Below, one piece after another: positions 23,219 through 34,522 of a stretch of 64,000 nt of DNA. Source of the stretch: Homalodisca vitripennis (taxonomy: Eukaryota > Arthropoda > Insecta > Hemiptera > Cicadellidae); assembly GCF_021130785.1 (NCBI RefSeq), contig NC_060214.1, forward strand, positions 4,119,001-4,183,000, in the 5' to 3' direction. The notes below the pieces were generated by a model. It had not been told where the DNA came from. It searched no databases and saw nothing but the letters and a program-made list of their open reading frames with translations. How positions within the stretch are numbered: the first letter of the stretch is position 1; every line of letters begins with the position of its first letter. The position numbers were made by a program, and so were the translations under genes.

Positions 23219-25134
23219 AACAAAAACATATACCCTAACCTTTCAGTAACCGAGTTACCCATACAAACACAAACTCAAAACTCCCAAACAAATAATAGTT
23301 TTTAGCCCCACTTTACAGAAAAATAAACAAATACAGACATGGACAGATCAAAGAAATCCATTGACACTATTTCACCCAAACACAGAAAGGATGGCCAATA
23401 AAATTGAGATACTTAATCGACATACTAAAACCTCGTTTAGTAGTTCTAGCAGAACATGGACAAAAAAAAGGATACTCTAACAACACCAGGTTCATTGGCT
23501 ACACTTTGAAAGCATCTTTCTGTCGTGAAACTCGTACAAAGGGAGGTATCGCAATCTACACAATAAATTCATTAACAGCTAAAACTGAAACAGTCGACTT
23601 GGAAGAGCTTTGCATTGAAATGACCTGTGAAGTGGCCGCATTAAAAACCTTTAAAAAATCAATACTTTTTGTAATAGGAATTTATAGAACACAAGGAAAT
23701 CTAGAGGCAGGACTAGAAGTAATCAATGATGTCCTTGAAAGAATCTCTCATTAAAAATACTCCACTATACTCATTGGGGATATAAAAATAGACTTCCTTG
23801 CTAGAAGAAACGACTACCTCCAGCTGAGAGACACACTTAGTGGACATAACATGTATAGAGTCGATCTCCCACCAACCAGAATAACACCAACATCTCAAAC
23901 ATCAACAGACTGTGTCTGCACCAACCTGTTGCCAGGTGAATTGAATATTGAAGTTCTAGACACATGCATATCCAACCACACAGGTCAGACACGCAGGATT
24001 ACTAGAGACACAGACCCACCAACAACACGGATAACCAAAAAAAGACACATTAATTATAGAAACCTACTTAAATTAAAACAGTTATTGAAACAAGAAAACT
24101 GGACTGAAGTATACAGTACAGTAGACACAAATAATGGATATGCTAAATTTTATACCCTGATTCAGCAAGCATTAAATCAAACACATCCCCTAATAAAGAC
24201 GATGCATAAAAGAAAAACTAACCATGCTATTACTAACCCCACTGCAATAGAACTAAAAACTCAGTTTCAAAGAGCCCAAAACACATACCTCGCAGTGGTA
24301 AGGAAGATCACAAGAGAATTGCATCAAATTTAAGAAAGGAATATCATTTGCAACAATGACAAATAAGAAAACAAACAAATACATCTAAAATTGCAGAATC
24401 CAGTAATAATTCAAAAACTATCTGGATTATAAACTCTGAAATAAAACCCATCTAACTAGACTTGAAGTTCAAGGGCAAGAAAAAACAAACCCATTAGAGA
24501 TAGCAGGCCATTTAAGTCAATATTTCACCAGTGTTGCAGAAGAAACAATAAAAAGCAATGGAAATGTTAAAAGATAACTAACTTTACCAGTTCTTAACAG
24601 TTCCGCCAAATCTTGTATTAACACCAACTTGTTTACAAGAAATGTCTAAAATCATTAAATCACTGCAACCTAAAACTTCAGCGGGGTATGACAATATAGC
24701 CTATCTTCTAAACTATTTAAGTTTTGTGAGGATGAACTGATAGATCCCCTTATAGACATTACAAATAAGTCTTTCAGTTCAGGAACCTTTCCCTCAGCAC
24801 TCAAAATAGCTAAAGTTTATCCCAAATTCAAAAAAGGCTTCGCAAACCAAGCAGCCAACAACCGTCCCATTTCGCTAATACCTGCTTTTTCTAAAATAAT
24901 TGAAAAAATAGTTTTAATCAGACTTTTTGAACATCTCTCACTTAATAAACTGCTGACACACAATCAACATGGTTTCCTGGCTGGAAAATCAACGTGCAGA
25001 GCACTGATAAAGCCTAGTAGATTCTCTTCTAGATCAACTAGAAGAAGGAAACACATCAACTGCTGTACTCTTAGACTACAGTGAAGCTTTTGTCTGCCTG
25101 GATCATGACTACCTATTAAAGAAATTAGCCACCC

Positions 25135-26576
25135 AATTTTTTTGATTTTTCTAAGGCTTTTGACTGCGTTTACCACCCATTGCTTCTTTTGAAATTGTCT
25201 ACAATCGGATTCTCTGATGGCTGTGTGGAGTGGTTTGGGTCGTATCTGTCAGATCGTCAGCAGTGTGTTAGGTCCAACGACAAAGGAAACCTGTGAATCG
25301 AGGAGTGCCACGGGGCTCTGTCCTTGGCCCTCTTCTTTTTTCAATTTACATCAACGATTTGACTGCTATGATCAAACACTCATTTTTTCACCTGTATGCC
25401 GACGATTTACAAATTTACAGCCACTTTTCCATTTCAAACAATCCAAACATTGTTGCTGACATGAACACTGATATTGACACTATTGCAACGTGGGCCTTCA
25501 AACACGGACTGAAACTTAACGAAAGCAAGACTCAAACTATTCTTATTGGAACTTCCAGACTTCCGAGCGGAATCGACTTGAACAACTCTCCTACACTCAT
25601 ATTGAACGGTCGTCCTCTTTTATACAGTGACAAGGTCATAAATCTTGGACTGACTATTTCAAAAACTCTTAGTTGGGCCGATAATGTTACTGAGACTTGT
25701 GGCAGGGTATTTGCTGGTATTCATAGTCTTAAGCAATTTGCTATTTATTTACCCTTGAATTTGAAAGTAATGCTAGTGAAGACCCTGATTTTCTGCCATT
25801 TCAATTACTGTAGCGAAGTTATAAATGACATGACGGTGGAGCTTTCGGACAGATTACAACGTGCTCAAAATTATTGTGTTCGCTTTATCTTCAACCTCAG
25901 ACGATATGACCATATAACACCCTACATCAATCAGTTACATCTGTTAAAGTTGAATCTACTACGTCAGTTCCACATTCTCAGCATGTTACATTCTATTTTG
26001 TATAATGATTATTCCCCTTCATATCTGTCTGAAAGCTTTTCTTTCATTTCTGAAACAAGCAATTGGAATACTCAACGTGGAGCCTCTTTGTTATTTATTC
26101 CTGTTCATAGATCCTCTATTTACAGTAAATCATTCACAGTCTCTGCTTGTCGACTCTGGAATAATCTCCCGGATCATATCAGAGGTATTCGTAGTCGGGA
26201 ACGGTTTCAGGGGGTGCTTAGGGACCATCTGTTTTGGTCCTCGTCGGGTTGACGATATCGTGGCATAGGGTATGGGACGATGGCTTTGTATGAATGGTGA
26301 TGGATGAATGTCTGTTAATTTCCTTGTAAGTTCTATTTATTTATTTTTAGTTTCATAGAGAACCTTTATTTCATTTTATTACTTTATATAAATAGAGATT
26401 ATAATTTTTGATTGTAAAATAGTAATGTAAACTGTATTGTGGCTCTTGTTTTACAGTAATATAAGAGTTTATTAATTTATGGTTAGGTGTAAGAGAGGAC
26501 TTAATAGTCCTAACCTCGCCAATTGAATATGTTTTACGTTGTATTCAATAAAGACATTTTTCATTTCATTTCATTT
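25135..26576 (+). mobile_element. nested 5'-truncated non-LTR element with CACCC duplication
   Basis: CACCC at 25130-25134 and again at 26577-26581 brackets 1442 bp. Without the insert and one CACCC, the outer RT frame runs straight through at a conserved RT block, which fixes the boundaries. The insert starts inside its own RT domain (5' truncation typical of target-primed reverse transcription). It ends in a long 3' UTR with AATAAAG and an ATTTC-repeat tail (26565-26577). Confidence 0.88.
25141..26252 (+). pseudogene. 5'-truncated RT of nested non-LTR element
   Basis: The sequence starts with FDFSKAFDCVYHPLLL (RT block with the first catalytic Asp, about 25145), followed by a frameshift near 25290. 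It then runs open for about 319 residues: [20 protein letters not shown], the catalytic YADD within [10 protein letters not shown] (about 25400), [23 protein letters not shown] and a long C-terminal region with [17 protein letters not shown] near the end. Relatively well preserved, so the insertion is younger than its host. The 'YADDLQIY' style and repeat-type tail suggest a CR1/Jockey relative. Confidence 0.85.
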
Positions 26577-27690
26577 CACCCTAGGAATACAAGGGAATGC
26601 AAATGCCTGGTTCTCCAGTTAACTAACCAACTGGTTGAAATTACACATTTAGTAGATGGCAAAATAGAAACAGTTAGCTTTAAGCCAAAGCCAATTACTC
26701 GAGGAGTCCCTCAAGGATTGGTCTTAGGATCTGTCCTTTTTATACTTTTCACAAATGACTTCGCCAGGTACATGCAAGACTACAGTAAAACGCTAATGTA
26801 TGCTGATGACTCAGTATTGCTGCTTGGTAGACCAAGAGCTGACCAACTTGAAGTAGACAGCTTTGTTGCCCTAAACATGGCAATACAATAGTGTCATAAC
26901 AATGACCTTGTTGGCAACGAAAGTAAAACCAAGCAGCTAATACTGGGTAAGCAAAACGAGAAAACCGGAAGACTACCTGAACTGAAAGAAGTCACAACCA
27001 CAGAATACCTTGGTATAATTCTTGATGACAAACTCTCATGGACTATAAATAATTAAGTACAGGACTATTTGTTATAAAAAGAATGAAAAATGTAAGTGAT
27101 ATGACAACCACAAAAACAACTTATCATGCTCTATTTGAACCACATCTCAGATTGGGATCGCAGTATGGGGCAGTACTACAGCAGGAAACATGCATCGCAT
27201 TCTTATCCTCAAAAAACGGGCCAATAGAATCCTGTATAATCTATAATTCAGAGAATCCTGTAGAGCAGCCTTCCAAGAACTGAGGATTCTTACAGTGATG
27301 AACTTGTACATCCTGGAGACAATAACCCAAGTCCACATCAAGGAACCGGAATCCGCTAGAAGTAGATCACAATTCCACCAGTACAACACCAGACATGCCA
27401 ACAACTACTGCCTACCTGTGCACAAACTCAGATCCACTGAAAAGAAGACAAGCTATATCGGTGCCAAGATGTGGAATGCCCGACGCCAGACGCACTGAAG
27501 GAAAGCAACATGCAGCTCTTTAGAAGAGACCTGAAGAACTGGCTACAAGATTGACCCTTTTATACTTTAAATTAATTTTTCGATTTTTGCAATTCTTGAC
27601 CCCTTAACTTTAAGATCTTTTATGTCTTATTAATGTGACACTATACTTATCTTCATGGTAATGTAATAAAGATATTTTGACTTTGACTAT

Positions 27691-28049
27691 ATGATTGTAC
27701 ACAGTTTCTCTACAAATTAATTTATTCAGCTATTTCTCGTTTCTATCACGATTAAAATACTAAATAAATTAAAATAATAGACTAAAAACTTAATATAAAC
27801 AGCAAATCAAATGAGCTAAATTTCAAGCCAATGAACAATTTATCATAGAGGCTAATAAAATGTAAAGCAGCCTGGAGTATCATAAGGTTTATGATACCAA
27901 GTGGTTGCAAAGGTAAACCCTCTAAAGATGTTCACATGTGGTCGCAAGGGTAAACCCTCTTAAGAAGTTCCTGTTACCAGATACACTAAATAAATATTTT
28001 GTAAATATATTTACAAAATATTAGGAAGTAATAACTTAAATGTAAACAA
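27691..28049. other. short unassigned spacer with small duplication
   Basis: GGTAAACCCTCT with a preceding GTGGT(T/C)GCAA occurs twice (about 27901-27960), and a perfect AT-rich hairpin (AATATTTTGTAAATA with its complement) lies near 27990-28020. No gene. Confidence 0.5.
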
Positions 28050-28747
28050 AAGTGAAGTAAATAATATTAAACGTAATTTAAATTATGCAGATGTTCTTCC
28101 TTTCTATTGGACTCATGTATCCCCACATGAGGTTTTTAAGTTTGTTTTACAGTTAAGTAATTCTGAAGATATTTACGGCATATCCAACTATGTAATTAAG
28201 TTTCTAACTTATGTAATTCAGGTCCATCCAACTTATCTGTTCAATAGAATGTGTAGTGAGGGTGGTGTCTATACCAACCATCTGAAATTCTCTGTAGTTG
28301 TACCTATCCATAAAAAAGGGTGATGACATGTGTCCTAGTAATTATAGTTCAATAGCTTTAGTACCAGTTATTTCCAAGATATTTGAAGGCCTTATTAAGT
28401 ATCAATTTAGTAACCACTTTACCGTAAACAATTTATTAACTCCTGCACAGTTTGCCTTTTGACCAGGCCTACTTACAGTAAAAGCTGTTGTTAACTATGT
28501 ACTAAATGGGTTTGAAGATAGAAAACAGATCTTTGAGACTTAAGCAAGGCTTTTGACATGGTTTCACATGATATCTTGATTGAGAAATTAAGATTCTATG
28601 GTATCTTGGGCACTGAACTTGACCTATTGCTATCTTATTTGTTAAATAGAAAACAACTTGTAAAACTTAAGGATCACAGATCTAATCCTTTGGAGGTTAA
28701 ACTTGGGGTTCCTCAAGATTCTGTTTTGGAACCCTTTATCTTTATTG

Positions 28748-28779
<32 letters not shown>

Positions 28780-29510
28780 AATTTGTCTGTTTTTATAAAT
28801 ATTAAAAGCATTCTATATTCAGACAATATCAATGAATTAAAACAACTGCACTTAAAAGATCCACTTCTGGTTTGAAACAAAGAAACTTGTTGCTAATAAT
28901 GACAAAATAGAAGAAATTAATTTAGTCTGAGTACACATGAATCGTCCTCTGTAAAATTGTTAGGCATTATATTAGATAGTAAGCTGTCCTGGGTTGAGTT
29001 ATATATTAGACTTGCCAGAGTTGGGTTTTTTATATGGAAGCTGAAATCTTGCTCAACTACTAATTAAATTTTAAATGACTATTATGCTTTTTTTCATTGT
29101 TCCTTTATTGTATGGCGTAACCCCATGGGTAACTCGAATGGAGCTAAAAATGTTTTTGTGTGGCAAAGGAAGGTACTTAGGAGTTATTGCTGGTGTTAGT
29201 AATAGAGATTCCTGTAAAAATTACTTCATTAATTTTAATATTTTAACTGTACCTTGTATATTTATTCCGTATATTTTATTGTATGTCAAATACCATTTTA
29301 ACAAATTACTGTAACTTTAAGGTCTCATGTACATAACCATATTACAAGAAACAAAGAAAAATTAGATCTGAACTATGTTAGGCTGGAGAAATCTAAAACT
29401 AGCCTAATTCATAGGTATAAGATTTTTTAATAAGTTACCAGTACCATACAAAAATATTAATAATATTAAATAATATAAGAGATTTAAAACAACTATAGAA
29501 AGTTTTTTTA
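28050..29510 (+). pseudogene. decayed non-LTR RT with AT microsatellite
   Basis: Pieces in RT order: SPHEVFKFVLQLSNSED (about 28120), VVVPIHKKG (about 28300), SIALVPVISKIFE (about 28350), a [15 protein letters not shown] block (about 28550), [18 protein letters not shown] (about 28705), YSDN at the YADD position (about 28820) and LGIILDSKLSW (about 28960). A TA dinucleotide run at about 28747-28785 has expanded between the last two. Multiple stops and frameshifts; the fragment fades out near 29510. Confidence 0.7.
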
Positions 29511-29802
29511 TCCATAAGACAAATGAAAGAATATTCGCCAACACAGCCAAGTTCCAAGGAGTGACATGCACCATTATCTAACTTAGTGTTGCTTATATAT
29601 AAATGAAGCTTCAAGTCTATACATCAGTTTATTTTCAAGATATCGTGCGGACAGACAAACAGATAGAAGTGGACATTAATCCAACTAAGGATTAACCCAA
29701 TCTTTTCAATAAGGAGTCTTTCCCTCCTTACAAATTAAGATAATTCGATTTACACAAAGCAGGTCCCCTGCTCAACAACAACCAGCCTATCTCAAGTATA
29801 CC

Positions 29803-30421
29803 CAGTAGCGTAGCCAGAAATTTTGTTTGGGGGGGTTCCGAAACCGGGGGGCGTTTTGTGTGTTATTTGCCAATGAATTTACTGGTAAAAGGTAAATACC
29901 AAAAATATGGAGCTTTAGTAACACGCCTTATAGAAAGTGGAAAGATGTAATAGGCAAATTAAACTCTCACAGCAACTCTAGTACCACAAATTTTCTTGTA
30001 TAGCTACAGAAACTTTACAAAATTCAATTCTGGCCGAGAAGAAGGCACCAAAGTGATGTTGGATTCACTGGATGAGAAAGAAAAAGAACAAAACAGAGCT
30101 TCACTCAAGCGTATAATTGACACAACTATATTATGTGGAGAAAATGAAATACCCCTTTAGGGACATTGGGCCACTGACGGCCGAAAACCCTTTAGAAAAG
30201 GAGGGCAATTTTCGAGCGTTGCTCGGGTACAGATCAAACTAACGGTTGGAAAATGCACCGGAAAAATTCTACTAATTAGAAGTTTGGCTACTTTGGATTT
30301 CACTGATTGAGGTATTATAAATGAGTTATAATGACGATTTTTTTTGTATCATTACAATTGATTTGTATCAGAAACTTGAAATGGCACGTAGTATGGATTC
30401 ACACAGGACTTTTTGAATGGG
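29803..30421 (+). mobile_element. hAT element fragment (left part)
   Basis: It begins CAGTAGCGTAGCC, the same end as the hAT element at 51215 (CAGTGGCGTAGCC), and is colinear with it through about 30350. It contains an eroded hAT transposase piece (an NRASLK...CGENEIPL block, then EGNFRALL in another frame, about 30090-30230) resembling ZMYM/THAP12-like hAT proteins. The 3' part is missing where the piggyBac element at 30422 begins. It also lacks the 2-kb insert present in the 51-kb copy and so shows that element's empty site (about 29885-29905). Confidence 0.75.
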
Positions 30422-31489
30422 TTAACACATTCGCTACCGAAATGTAAAAACTTTTTCGTTAATATGGACCGGCTGGCACACATATGTGCCGGCTAGTTGA
30501 TTCTTATAGACCGATGGCACATATTTGTGCCGCTCGGTACAGTTCCAGTGGACCGACGGCACATATTTGTGCCAGTGTGTAGTATTATTAAATAAAAGGC
30601 TGTGGTAACGATCGGTCTATTCTTTCGACTTCATTCTTTCATATCGGTCTACAGGGATGTCTGGCACATATTTGTGCCGTTTGGTCTCTCGGTATGTTCA
30701 CTTTTTCTTCCTTGGTGCAGTTCAAGGTCTCAGGTCAAAAAAGCCATGACCCAGTCAAATTGAACAAGAGGCTACGGTGTCATGTTTGTAGAATAAGACA
30801 GAAAAAAGCGGAAAACAACTTTCTTCACATGTTCCAGCTGCACAGATGAAAAGGACAATAAATTCGGACTCTGCATGCCAGAGTGTTTCAATGAATTTCA
30901 CAAGTGAAAAACTAAAACAAAATGTGTGTTACCTAAGACATTTTTATTTCCTAACTGTTTTATGTCAAAGATAAAATGTAGCTCATTACATAAATGGAGT
31001 TATAAATAAGAGACATTTGTGTGAGTTTTTTTTAGTAACATATTCTGCTATTTCCAAAGTGTTTATCCAAAGATCTTGTTTTAGTTTGTACAATACACAT
31101 AACTACCATGTCAACACTAGTTTTTATTATTTTCCCAATGTGTCCTAACACAGTTATGGCAATTTTTTACTTGACTTTCAACTAGAAAAAGTTTATATTT
31201 GAGGTTTAGCCTAAGCCTAATTTTTTGCTACAGACCGACCGGCACATATATGTGCCACTAGCCAAAATGTATACAACGTAAAAAAAGGGATGTGGAATCA
31301 AGTTATACGTTTGCCTAAGGCTATAAAATGATATATAAATTGATTTGAACAAAGTTGTACTCTTGGGCTACGGTAATGACCACACTACTTTGAGCTGGTC
31401 TGTGAAAAGTGCCCAACTCACACAATGGTGGTCTATCTTGATGGACCTACCGGCACATATATGTGCCGGTTGGTAGCGAAACGTGTTAA
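30422..31489 (+). mobile_element. second piggyBac-like element, internally deleted
   Basis: TTAA at 30422-30425 and 31486-31489 with inverted ends ACACATTCGCTACC / ACACGTTTCGCTACC. Palindromes based on GGCACATATTTGTGCC occur repeatedly near both ends (about 30475-30570, 30660, 31240 and 31450). They parallel the GGATCC palindromes of the element at 142 although the sequences differ. It retains the 3' end of a transposase frame. Confidence 0.85.
30738..30907 (+). pseudogene. C-terminal cysteine-rich domain of piggyBac transposase
   Basis: KRLRCHVCRIRQKK, then after a one-base frame change FFTCSSC...GLCMPECFNEFHK and a stop, is the typical piggyBac C-terminal zinc-binding region (C..C...C..C...C...C..FH). 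The catalytic domain is missing. Confidence 0.75.
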
Positions 31490-31494
31490 ATATA

Positions 31495-32079
31495 CAGTGT
31501 GTATCAAAATGAATGACCTGATTTTAAAACTCAATATCTATTGCTAAAAATGTACTACAAAAAATATATTTATTGCAAAATACTCACAAAATCTTTAAGT
31601 TTTAGGTATGTTATTACAAATGTTCTATATGTCCACCAGCAGCAGCACGAACAACATCCAGACGATAGCTAAATTCCTCATAAACCTTACACAACATATC
31701 TGCGTTCACAGACCTTATTGCGACAGTTATTCTGTTCTTTAGTTCTTCGATGTCATGAGTTAGAGGGGGAACAAACACTTTTTCCTTCACATATCCCCAC
31801 AAGGAAAAGTCGCATGGAGTCAAGTCTGGTGATCTTGGAGGCCAAGAATGAAGGGCATTATCTCAAGGTCCCGTGCGCCCTATCCAGCGGTGGGGCAGAG
31901 TGTTGTTGAGAAGCTGCCGAACATTGTTGTGCCAGTGAGGCGGAGCTCCATCCTGTTGGAAAATTAACCTAAAACTTTAAGATTTTGTGAGTATTTTGCA
32001 ATAAATATTATTTTTGTAGTACATTTTTAGCAATAGATATTGAGTTTTAAAATCAGGTCATTCATTTTCATACACGCTG
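31495..32079 (-). mobile_element. mariner-like element, internally deleted, long TIRs
   Basis: Inverted ends of about 110 bp (CAGTGTGTATCAAAATGAAT on the left; CAGCGTGTATGAAAATGAAT by complement on the right) with TA on both sides (31493-31494 and 32080-32081). It sits only a few bases from the right TTAA of the piggyBac element. The interior has the 3' third of a transposase on the minus strand. Confidence 0.85.
31614..31970 (-). pseudogene. C-terminal part of mariner/Tc-type transposase
   Basis: Minus-strand pieces read QQDGAPPHW (second catalytic Asp block), a LP.RWIGR segment, WPPRSPDLTPCDF (third acidic block region) and then an open frame WGYVKEKVFVPPL...YRLDVVRAAAGGHIEHL to the stop at 31614. 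This is the DDE_3-type C-terminus common in insect mariner relatives. One stop or frame change near 31840 and loss of the N-terminus make it inactive. Confidence 0.85.
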
Positions 32080-32081
32080 TA

Positions 32082-32547
32082 GATTTTAATGCTTTATATA
32101 TCTAAAGTAATTTCTTTTTGTCACATTCTCACTAAATCTCCAAGTCCATAAAAGTCCTGAAATAACAACCTACCCACTAAAAAATAAGTAATAATCAAAT
32201 TCTTCAACTAATAACTAAAAGTAATTGTGAATCAGGGATAAATAACAGTAACAAAAATATAAAAAGCCAAAATCTTATATATTACAAACCAACATTCAAC
32301 AAGCCATTGTAATAAAACAGCACAAATATTCAGTATTGTAATAACACGAGTATAATAATATATATAAGGGTTTAACAAAGAGCTAAAAAGTCCAATTCAA
32401 ATAGGTTCAAATTTTTATACAAAAATATCCAAGGCCAAAAACTATTATGAATGAAAAGTTTAATTTAATACGAGTTAACACCAGCAAAAATCTTCTATGA
32501 AAATAGGAAAAAACCGTTAGATTGACAACCAAACATATAGAAATATT
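32082..32547 (-). other. AT-rich stretch, probably 3' UTR and flank of the MUL1-like gene
   Basis: No other gene is visible. On the minus strand just past the stop at 32548, ATTAAA strings near 32460-32470 could serve as a polyadenylation signal. Confidence 0.45.
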
Positions 32548-32956
32548 TTATATATAGGCATTTATAACCTCCTTGATTGGTCTTTGACAAACGGGACATA
32601 TAGGACTGACAGATTGGCAGATTTTCTCTCCGCAATCCTCACACAAACTGACATGTCCGCAAGGGTTCATTATTACCTCTCGAGGGTTCTCCATGCAGAT
32701 AATACACTTGACTGGATCAGGCACTTCAGAGTCAAATGCCTGTTTTCTCATATCTTTCCTTGTACGGCCCCCCTCACCAGAATGTACTTTGTATACATTC
32801 TCTTGCTTCTGTACCCCACTGAAGACAGGAGGGCTCCTCCTACTAGTATGTGCTGATTGTGCTGAAGTATGTGCTGATTGTGTCTCATTGTAGTCAGATA
32901 CCAACTTGTGTGCCAAGAAACCCACAGCAGCAGCACCCCCCGCTAGCAGAAGGCTC
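32548..32956 (-). CDS. Mul1: last exon of a MUL1-like mitochondrial RING E3 ligase
   Basis: The minus-strand exon begins after a TTTTTCTTATACAG acceptor at 32957 and ends at the stop 32550-32548. It encodes a membrane segment (LLLAGGAAAVGFLAHKL), a linker of about 60 residues, and a C3HC4 RING (CIICMENPREV, CGHVSLCEDC, CPVCQ) ending INAYI at the C-terminus. MUL1/MAPL proteins of the outer mitochondrial membrane have the same order, spacing and terminal RING ending near -AYI, and act as ubiquitin/SUMO E3 ligases on mitofusin and related targets. The N-terminal GIDE domain should lie on upstream exons. Other membrane RING proteins remain possible. Confidence 0.7.
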
Positions 32957-33055
32957 CTGTATAAGAAAAATATACAATTAGAACATTTATTTTTCTCACT
33001 TAATTTTTCAAAAATACTTACAACCAACTGCATGAAAATATTGCAGTGAGAGTTT

Positions 33056-33995
33056 GTCACCTAGACACTCTCTATGTCCGACATCCCGCTACTATGCTGT
33101 GACTTGTCAAAGCCGTCCTCAAGAGTGTCAATAGTTGGTCACCTAGACACTCTCTATGTCCGACGACATCCAGATACTATCCTGTGACTTGTCAAAGCCG
33201 TCCTCAGACTGTCAACAGTTGGTCACCTAGACACTCTCTATGTCCGACGACATCCAGATACTATCCTGTGACTTGTCAAAGCCGTCCTCAAGAGTGTCAA
33301 TAGTTGGTCACCTAGCCACTCTCTATATCCGACATCCCGATACTATCCTGTGACTTGTCAAAGCCATCCTCAAGAGTATCAATAGTTGGTCACCTAGTCA
33401 CTCTATGTCCGACATCCCGCTACTATGCTGTGACTTGTCAAAGCCGTCCTCAGACTGTCAACAGTTGGTCACCTAGAATGTCCGACATCCCACTACTATG
33501 CTGTGACTTGTCAAAGCCGTCCTCAAGAGTGTCAATAGTTGGTCACCTAGACACTCTCTATGTCCGACGACATCCAGATACTATCCTGTGACTTGTCAAA
33601 GCCGTCCTCAGACTGTCAACAGTTGGTCACCTAGACACTCTCTATGTCCGACGACATCCAGATACTATCCTGTGACTTGTCAAAGCCGTCCTCAAGAGTG
33701 TCAATAGTTGGTCACCTAGCCACTCTCTATATCCGACATCCCGATACTATCCTGTGACTTGTCAAAGCCATCCTCAAGAGTATCAATAGTTGGTCACCTA
33801 GTCACTCTATGTCCGACATCCCGCTACTATGCTGTGACTTGTCAAAGCCGTCCTCAGACTGTCAACAGTTGGTCACCTAGAATGTCCGACATCCCACTAC
33901 TATCCTGTGACTTGTCAAAGCCGTCCTCAAGAGTGTCAATAGTTGGTCACCTATACACTCTCTATGTCCGACATCCCAATACTACTCTGTGACCG
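33056..33995 (+). repeat. about 82-bp minisatellite, about 11 copies, with 5-mer higher-order unit
   Basis: GTCACCTAG recurs at 33056, 33138, 33222, 33307, 33389, 33468 and onward at 79-85-bp steps. The block 33138-33541 (five monomers, about 404 bp) is repeated nearly exactly at 33542-33945, including its monomer-specific variants. It lies in the intron between the two MUL1-like exons. Confidence 0.92.
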
Positions 33996-34119
33996 AACAA
34001 CAAAGTAATGTAGAGGACAGTTTTTTAGGCTAATGCAAATTAATGTTTGTTGTATAAGAAACAAAATTCTAGAATAGGAAGAATTAGGTATAAAAACGAA
34101 ATTTAATTAATTGTGTATA

Positions 34120-34480
34120 TCAAAGTATTGGTTGACACCAGATTGGTTTGACACCAGATTTATTTTGATTTCCTGAAGGATTCACTACAGAATACATAAA
34201 GAACAAAAGTGGTACATGATCTGAAAAAGAGTGGTCTCCAAGAGTGATGTCATAGAAGTTCCTATTACAGTTAACAATATCATTGTCAATACCAGACTTT
34301 AAGCGAGTAAGTTGATTATTAGAAAGAGAGAAATTTAATTCTCTGAGAGGGTTTATAAATCTTAAGGAAACTACATTATTTCTACTTATGTTACCCATTT
34401 CTATATTGAAATCTCTAGCAATGATTAGTTTTTGATTGTGTTTTTGTAACTTTTTTATGGTACATTGTAAATCATTAATA
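34120..34480 (-). pseudogene. non-LTR endonuclease fragment
   Basis: The minus strand reads LIIARDFNIE (endonuclease GDFN block with the Gly lost, about 34420), then NNQLTRLKSGID (the 'TR...S.ID' block) and HSFSDHVPLLF (catalytic SDH), in the order of AP-type endonucleases of non-LTR retrotransposons. No RT adjoins it. Confidence 0.75.
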
Positions 34481-34522
34481 ATTATGCAATATTATTTATT
34501 ATTGTTAATTGCTTTTGTTATT

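Larger units (their letters stand above)
23404..27560 (+). pseudogene. retrotransposon ORF2 remnant: endonuclease + RT, interrupted
   Basis: The endonuclease part has LVVLAEHG, GGIAIYT, a weak LIGDIKIDF (family GDFNID) at about 23770, and the PTRIT...TDCVCTN block at about 23870-23925. The RT part has LQPKTSAGYD (about 24665), NNRPISLIPAFSKI.E (about 24860), HGFLAGKST (about 24970) and LDHDYLLKK (about 25100). It is then interrupted at 25134/26577 and resumes with GIQGNANAWFS (about 26585), RGVPQGLVLGSVLF (about 26700), the catalytic YADD (about 26800) and LGIILDDKLSW (about 27010). The C-terminal NTRHANNY block lies at about 27385. Stops and frameshifts are numerous. Confidence 0.8.
21812..27690 (+). 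mobile_element. non-LTR retrotransposon with PWWP-like ORF1, split by a nested element
   Basis: Order on the plus strand: ORF1 remnant (21812-23218), apurinic endonuclease (about 23404-23960), RT (about 24640-27050, interrupted at 25135-26576 by another element), C-terminal region to about 27560, then a 3' end with AATAAA and a TTTGACTTTGACT tail near 27690. All frames are damaged by stops and frameshifts. The domain order is that of Jockey/CR1-group elements. Confidence 0.8.

Noticed and set aside
33056..33995. CRISPR array
   Set aside because: Eukaryotic context, repeat units of 79-85 bp without unique spacers, and higher-order duplication: a minisatellite.
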